A stretch of DNA of 64,000 bases. It comes from Psoroptes ovis (taxonomy: Eukaryota > Arthropoda > Arachnida > Sarcoptiformes > Psoroptidae). Below the pieces are notes generated by a model. The model had not been told where the DNA came from, ran no database searches, and saw nothing but the letters and a program-made list of their open reading frames with translations. Shown in pieces: positions 63,061 to 64,000 of the stretch. The position numbers and the translations under genes were made by a program. The stretch's first letter is position 1. Every line of letters begins with the position of its first letter. The stretch spans positions 372,001-436,000 of the forward strand of contig PQWQ01000011.1 in the NCBI GenBank assembly GCA_002943765.1. Reading direction: 5' to 3'.

Positions 63061-64000
63061 TGTGTTCGTTCTTAATTATTATTATTATTATAATTCTTCA
63101 ATAATGAAAATAATAAAAAGGTTATTAACAAAAAAAAACGTTGATTTAACGTCGAATAATGGTGGTATTTATTTATTCTCTTTATTTAAATCTATTATTT
63201 TATTTATTTATTTTTTATTTGAGATCGATGAATGGCTTTTTTATATTCGATCTTTTTGATCTTTTATTATTTATTTATTGTTGTTGGCGTTGTTTATTGA
63301 TTTGTTTCAATTAATTATTATTATTATTATTATTGATTCTATTCACAATCAAAGAACATTTATTCATTCATTCATTCATTCATTCAATTCATTTATTTAT
63401 GAACAATGATAATAATAATAGAAAATTTATTGAATGACAACAATAATCAAAATTGCAATCAAAATCAATTGCAAAAAAAAATATAATTAATTTCCAACAG
63501 TGAAGACAAAATATGAAACGAAAGAAATTATATTCTTGTATTCATGTCAACTTGAATTATTGTTTTTGATTGTTGAAATTGTTCTTGTTGTCGTCGCTGT
63601 TGTGTTGGTGTTGTTGGCGAAAATTCATTGAAAACAAATCATAAAAGCTCCAATTTCTCATTATTTTTCTACGAAAAATTTTGATTCAATGATTTTTTTT
63701 ACTTTTAATTGATATTATCGATTTCAATTTATATCAACGAAAAATCATGATGATGATGATGATGATTATGAAAATCAAATTCTGCAATCAATTCAAATAT
63801 CACACACAATCAGGAAAAAAAATGAAATTTGATGATAATTCTTTTGATTGTAATATAAACCGATTGTTCAAACAAATAAAATGAAGAAGAAATCTAAAAG
63901 TTTTTATTACAAATATGATCACGCAATCTATTTGAAAATTGACAAATTAAAAAAAAATTGAGTAGAATCAATGAATTGATCATCAATTATTTGATTGAAT
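63061..64000. other. Upstream region of the PKA-R2 gene
   Basis: About 940 bp to the window end with ATT/ATTT runs, a (CATT)n run near 63363-63385 and a (GAT)n run near 63748-63766. It likely contains the promoter of the minus-strand gene starting at 63060. No coding frame seen. Confidence 0.5.

Overview
The window is nuclear DNA from a small-genome arthropod. The best guess is an acariform mite of the house-dust or scab mite group. This rests on very high AT content, introns mostly 50-110 bp long with GT-AG ends, arthropod-type TTAGG repeats at the left edge, and animal gene families that read as arthropod orthologues. The species call is an inference. The gene structures come from reading frames and splice sites that I joined by hand, and every multi-exon model given below sums to a whole number of codons.

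Layout. 1-338: an array of 38-bp units carrying TTAGG. 339-4840: no gene seen. 4841-8004 (+): actin-binding LIM protein with villin headpiece. 9211-10796 (-): seven-helix membrane protein resembling arthropod gustatory receptors. 11711-12439 (+): an unrecognised helical protein. 12710-15518 and 16129-19086 (+): a tandem pair of large secreted or surface-anchored proteins with a von Willebrand A-like middle region and identical intron phases; I can give no function. 19332-19907 (+): FUN14-domain mitochondrial protein. 20710-22400 (+): WD-repeat and FYVE protein of the WDFY1/2 type. 22401-26934: gene-poor. 26935-34769 (+): complete myosin VIIa with 18 coding exons, one of them joined through a U12-type AT-AC intron. 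35954-37767 (-): eIF4A-type DEAD-box helicase. 38771-41145 (+): TMTC4-type O-mannosyltransferase. 41311-43956 (-): intronless MTMR14-type phosphoinositide phosphatase. 46501-47634 (-): profilin. 47635-52307: gene-poor. 52308-55526 (+): C2-WW-HECT ubiquitin ligase (Suppressor of deltex/WWP/Itch type). 55823-56932 (-): broken piggyBac-type transposase. 59482-63060 (-): regulatory subunit of cAMP-dependent protein kinase, type II.

There is no operon logic, but several genes belong to actin and membrane biology: abLIM, myosin VIIa and profilin act on actin; WDFY1/2 and MTMR14 read or remove phosphatidylinositol 3-phosphate; the FUN14 and MTMR14 families are linked to autophagy. The strongest items for a second look are the U12-type intron in the myosin gene, the tandem pair of uncharacterised surface proteins (one copy has lost the metal-site residues that the other seems to keep), and the TTAGG array, whose orientation is wrong for a left-hand chromosome end.
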